Positions 31,151 through 32,807 of a stretch of 32,807 bases of DNA are shown in pieces; within the stretch, counting starts at the first letter, position 1, and each line of letters opens with the position of its first letter. A model generated the notes under the pieces. That model saw nothing but the letters and a program-made list of their open reading frames with translations. It was not told where the DNA came from and did not search any database. The DNA is from Rhodocyclaceae bacterium UBA2271 (GTDB lineage Bacteria > Pseudomonadota > Gammaproteobacteria > Burkholderiales > Rhodocyclaceae), in contig DDXB01000059.1 in NCBI GenBank assembly GCA_002347405.1, forward strand, positions 1 to 32,807. The letters run 5' to 3'. The translations under genes and the position numbers were made by a program.

Positions 31151-32200
31151 TTAAAGTTTGATCCCGGTCAGGTCGTGGCTCAGCTTTTCCAGCACGACTT
31201 CGGCATCGTCCGCAGCAACCCGGTAGCGGTCAAGGAAATCGCCAGCGACAGCACGCCAGTGTTCCGCGCCCCGCTGCACGATTTCGGATAAAACCGCCGT
31301 CTCGCCAGCGCCGACTTTCTCATGGTCGAAGGCAGCCAATTCCGGAAAAATCTCCTTGCGCATGCCGTCGAAGTTGGTAAACCAGAAATGCAGCTGCGGC
31401 CAGGCGGCGCGCTCGATCAGGGTCGGCAGGGTCACCAGGCAGTCGGCAAGGTTGTCGCGCACGGCGCGGGCGAGAATTTCCGGGCGCCGTTTCTTGAAGC
31501 CGGCCAGCATCTTCTCCCAGTCGGGGCCGAGCAGGCCGCTGGCGGCATGCTCGCCGCGCTCATGCAGGATCAGGCTTTCGGTTTCCGCGTCGGTCATGCG
31601 CTCGAGCGCCGCCTGCGGATCCGCCGCATAGCCATGCGCAGCGAGCGCACGCGCCAGTGCGCCCGGCGTTTTCTTCATGCTCCAGCCCTCGGCCTTTTCC
31701 CACAACCATTGGCGCAAGGCTTCGCGCCGCACGATGACGACGCCATTTTGCAGGGCGGCCGGGATGGCCGTGAGATCGCGCGCGTATTCGCGTTCGCAGA
31801 CCAGCACCGTCAGCCCATCCGTTTCCTCGCGATATGCCAACTGGCCGAGGAAAAAATGCGGCTTGCCGAACCGGCCGATGCCGGCCCCATAGACAAGGCC
31901 ATGCGGCGCAAGCCGCTGGTTGATGGCGACACTGGCAAACGGATCGAATTCTTCACCGGCAACGGGCAAGGGATCGTAATTTTCCTCCGCCAGGGTTTCC
32001 CAAAGCGCCTCGCGTGCGGAAAGCCAGGCGCCGACATCGCCGCGTGCCATGGTTTCGCCCAGTGGAATGCCCTGCTCCCAGCGATAGAACTCGCGCATTT
32101 CAAGCAGGTAGGTGCACAGCGACATCTCGCGCGCATGCCGCGCATCGGCGATGTAACAATTGCGCTGGACGGCGTCGATCAACAGGTGAAGTTCGGTCAT
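31151..32200 (-). CDS. Conserved protein, probably Sfum_1244 family
   Basis: A 349-residue soluble protein with no signal peptide or membrane helix. It opens MTELHLLIDAVQRNCYIADA RHAREMSLCTYLLEMREFYR W, continues GLVYGAGIGRFGKPHFFLGQL and ETESLILHERGEHAASGLLG PDWEKML; I recall this pattern from the proteins named Sfum_1244 family, whose function is unknown, but could not check it. A start-stop overlap (ATGA) couples it to the 155-residue gene upstream, and the MOSC gene follows 11 bases on. One CGCCGACTTT motif lies near its 3' end. Confidence 0.72.
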   Translation of the reverse strand: MTELHLLIDAVQRNCYIADARHAREMSLCTYLLEMREFYRWEQGIPLGETMARGDVGAWLSAREALWETLAEENYDPLPVAGEEFDPFASVAINQRLAPHGLVYGAGIGRFGKPHFFLGQLAYREETDGLTVLVCEREYARDLTAIPAALQNGVVIVRREALRQWLWEKAEGWSMKKTPGALARALAAHGYAADPQAALERMTDAETESLILHERGEHAASGLLGPDWEKMLAGFKKRRPEILARAVRDNLADCLVTLPTLIERAAWPQLHFWFTNFDGMRKEIFPELAAFDHEKVGAGETAVLSEIVQRGAEHWRAVAGDFLDRYRVAADDAEVVLEKLSHDLTGIKL

Positions 32201-32664
32201 GATGGCTGCGGCTCACCGGGTGGGGTGGGTGGTCGGCGCTTGCGTCCCTGCCAATGCACCACACCCTGCACGATGCGTGAAAACGGCAGCGCCTCGAAGC
32301 TGGCGTATTCGGCCTGGGCCAGGCGTACCAGCTTCATGATGTCGGGCGCGGCTGCATCGGGATCCAGCAGATCGCGCAGGCCAACCAGTCCGCCGCATTG
32401 CACCTTCATCGCCATGGCATGCGGCAGGATGCGCTGGGCATCCTTGACCTTGAGTGCAAACGAGGAGTTCGCCCGCAACAGGGTCAGCAACTGGCCACAG
32501 GACGCCCGCACTACAGGCTCGCGACAGGCGACCACTTCGCGTTCAGCCAGCGAAATCCGCTGCGCCGCCTCGCACACCGCCGCCTTAGCCAGCAGTGCTC
32601 GCTCGAAGATGCAGGGCAGCTGGTTGATCTGGTTGCGGGCAATGTTGTAGCTGGTTTCATCCAT
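32197..32664 (-). CDS. Conserved hypothetical protein coupled to the Sfum_1244-like gene
   Basis: A 155-residue soluble protein, predicted mainly helical, starting MDETSYNIARNQINQLPCIF ERALLAKAAVC. The C-terminal 20 residues are rich in Arg, Pro and Gly. I do not recognise the family. The ATG at 32664 was preferred over a TTG four codons upstream. Its TGA overlaps the next gene's ATG (ATGA), so the two proteins are made together and may form a complex. It is the first gene of the hyi/glc strand; a repeat copy lies directly upstream. Confidence 0.7.
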   Translation of the reverse strand: MDETSYNIARNQINQLPCIFERALLAKAAVCEAAQRISLAEREVVACREPVVRASCGQLLTLLRANSSFALKVKDAQRILPHAMAMKVQCGGLVGLRDLLDPDAAAPDIMKLVRLAQAEYASFEALPFSRIVQGVVHWQGRKRRPPTPPGEPQPS

Positions 32665-32693
32665 CGCGGTTGGCAAAAAGTTAACGTGAAAAA

Positions 32694-32807
32694 CAGCGTT
32701 TGCGCCGGGCCAATCCCTCTCTCCCGACCTCTCTCCCAGTGGGAGAGAGGAGGCGGATAGCTTCCCTCTCCCGCTTGCGGGAGAGGGAATGAGGGAGAGG
32801 GTTGCCA
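32694..32807 (+). repeat. 114-bp palindromic repeat, copy 2 (family B), reaching the window edge
   Basis: Matches 25288-25401 at 109 of 114 positions in the same orientation, with five substitutions and no gaps. It begins 30 bases upstream of the 155-residue gene's start codon. It may continue beyond the window. Confidence 0.95.

Noticed and set aside
31322..32650. 442-codon plus-strand frame opposite the Sfum_1244-like and 155-residue genes
   Set aside because: It spans two coupled minus-strand genes and their overlap, so it is a shadow.

Overview
This is a GC-rich chromosomal segment of a betaproteobacterium. The gene order tRNA-Asp / thrS-infC-rpmI-rplT-pheS-pheT-ihfA-merR / tRNA-Pro on the minus strand, the fused STAS-MlaE permease, the glcDEF order and the GC-hairpin intergenic repeats all fit Burkholderiales/Rhodocyclales-type genomes. 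I lean towards Rhodocyclales or a relative, but this is inference. I see no phage, insertion sequence, integrase or CRISPR array.

Layout. (1) 85-7945, minus strand: a translation cluster made of tRNA-Asp, threonyl-tRNA synthetase, IF3 (which appears to start at a rare ATA codon), L35, L20, both phenylalanyl-tRNA synthetase subunits, IHF-alpha, a MerR-type regulator, tRNA-Pro and a strong terminator. (2) 8049-10099, minus: a glycerophosphodiesterase and a periplasmic solute-binding protein of the UgpB type, without permease or ATPase genes. (3) 10279-18987, plus: a small lipoprotein, an RhlE-type DEAD-box helicase, an Mla-like lipid ABC importer (STAS-MlaE, MlaF, MCE protein), a fumarylacetoacetate-hydrolase-family enzyme, a DOMON-like protein coupled to a NamZ/DUF1343 muramidase-like protein, and an unknown secreted protein. 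(4) 19125-19907, plus: an ankyrin-repeat protein, closed by a bidirectional terminator. (5) 19996-23831, minus: a PP2C phosphatase followed by proton-translocating transhydrogenase pntA-pntB. (6) 23889-24326, plus: a MaoC-type hydratase. (7) 24413-32664, minus: two unknown coupled genes, a MOSC protein, hydroxypyruvate isomerase, glycolate oxidase glcD-glcE-glcF, then a decayed ABC-F ATPase gene.

How genes work together. The first block supplies translation initiation, ribosome assembly and aminoacylation. The glc/hyi block points to glycolate and glyoxylate metabolism. PntAB would supply NADPH, and the Mla-like importer would maintain outer-membrane lipid asymmetry.

Most unusual observations. 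The decamer CGCCGACTTT occurs nine times on the two strands, in several reading frames and in non-coding DNA, within a longer consensus near CCAGCGCCGACTTTTC; this resembles a DNA-uptake-type or chromosome-organising signal. An 83-bp GC-hairpin repeat is present as a tandem pair that supplies the mlaF start codon, and related copies lie between pheS and pheT and between glcE and glcF. A 114-bp palindrome-rich repeat occurs twice. The ABC-F gene seems to have lost its centre by recombination at the SHDR motif shared by its two ATPase domains, and also carries an in-frame amber codon and a damaged P-loop.
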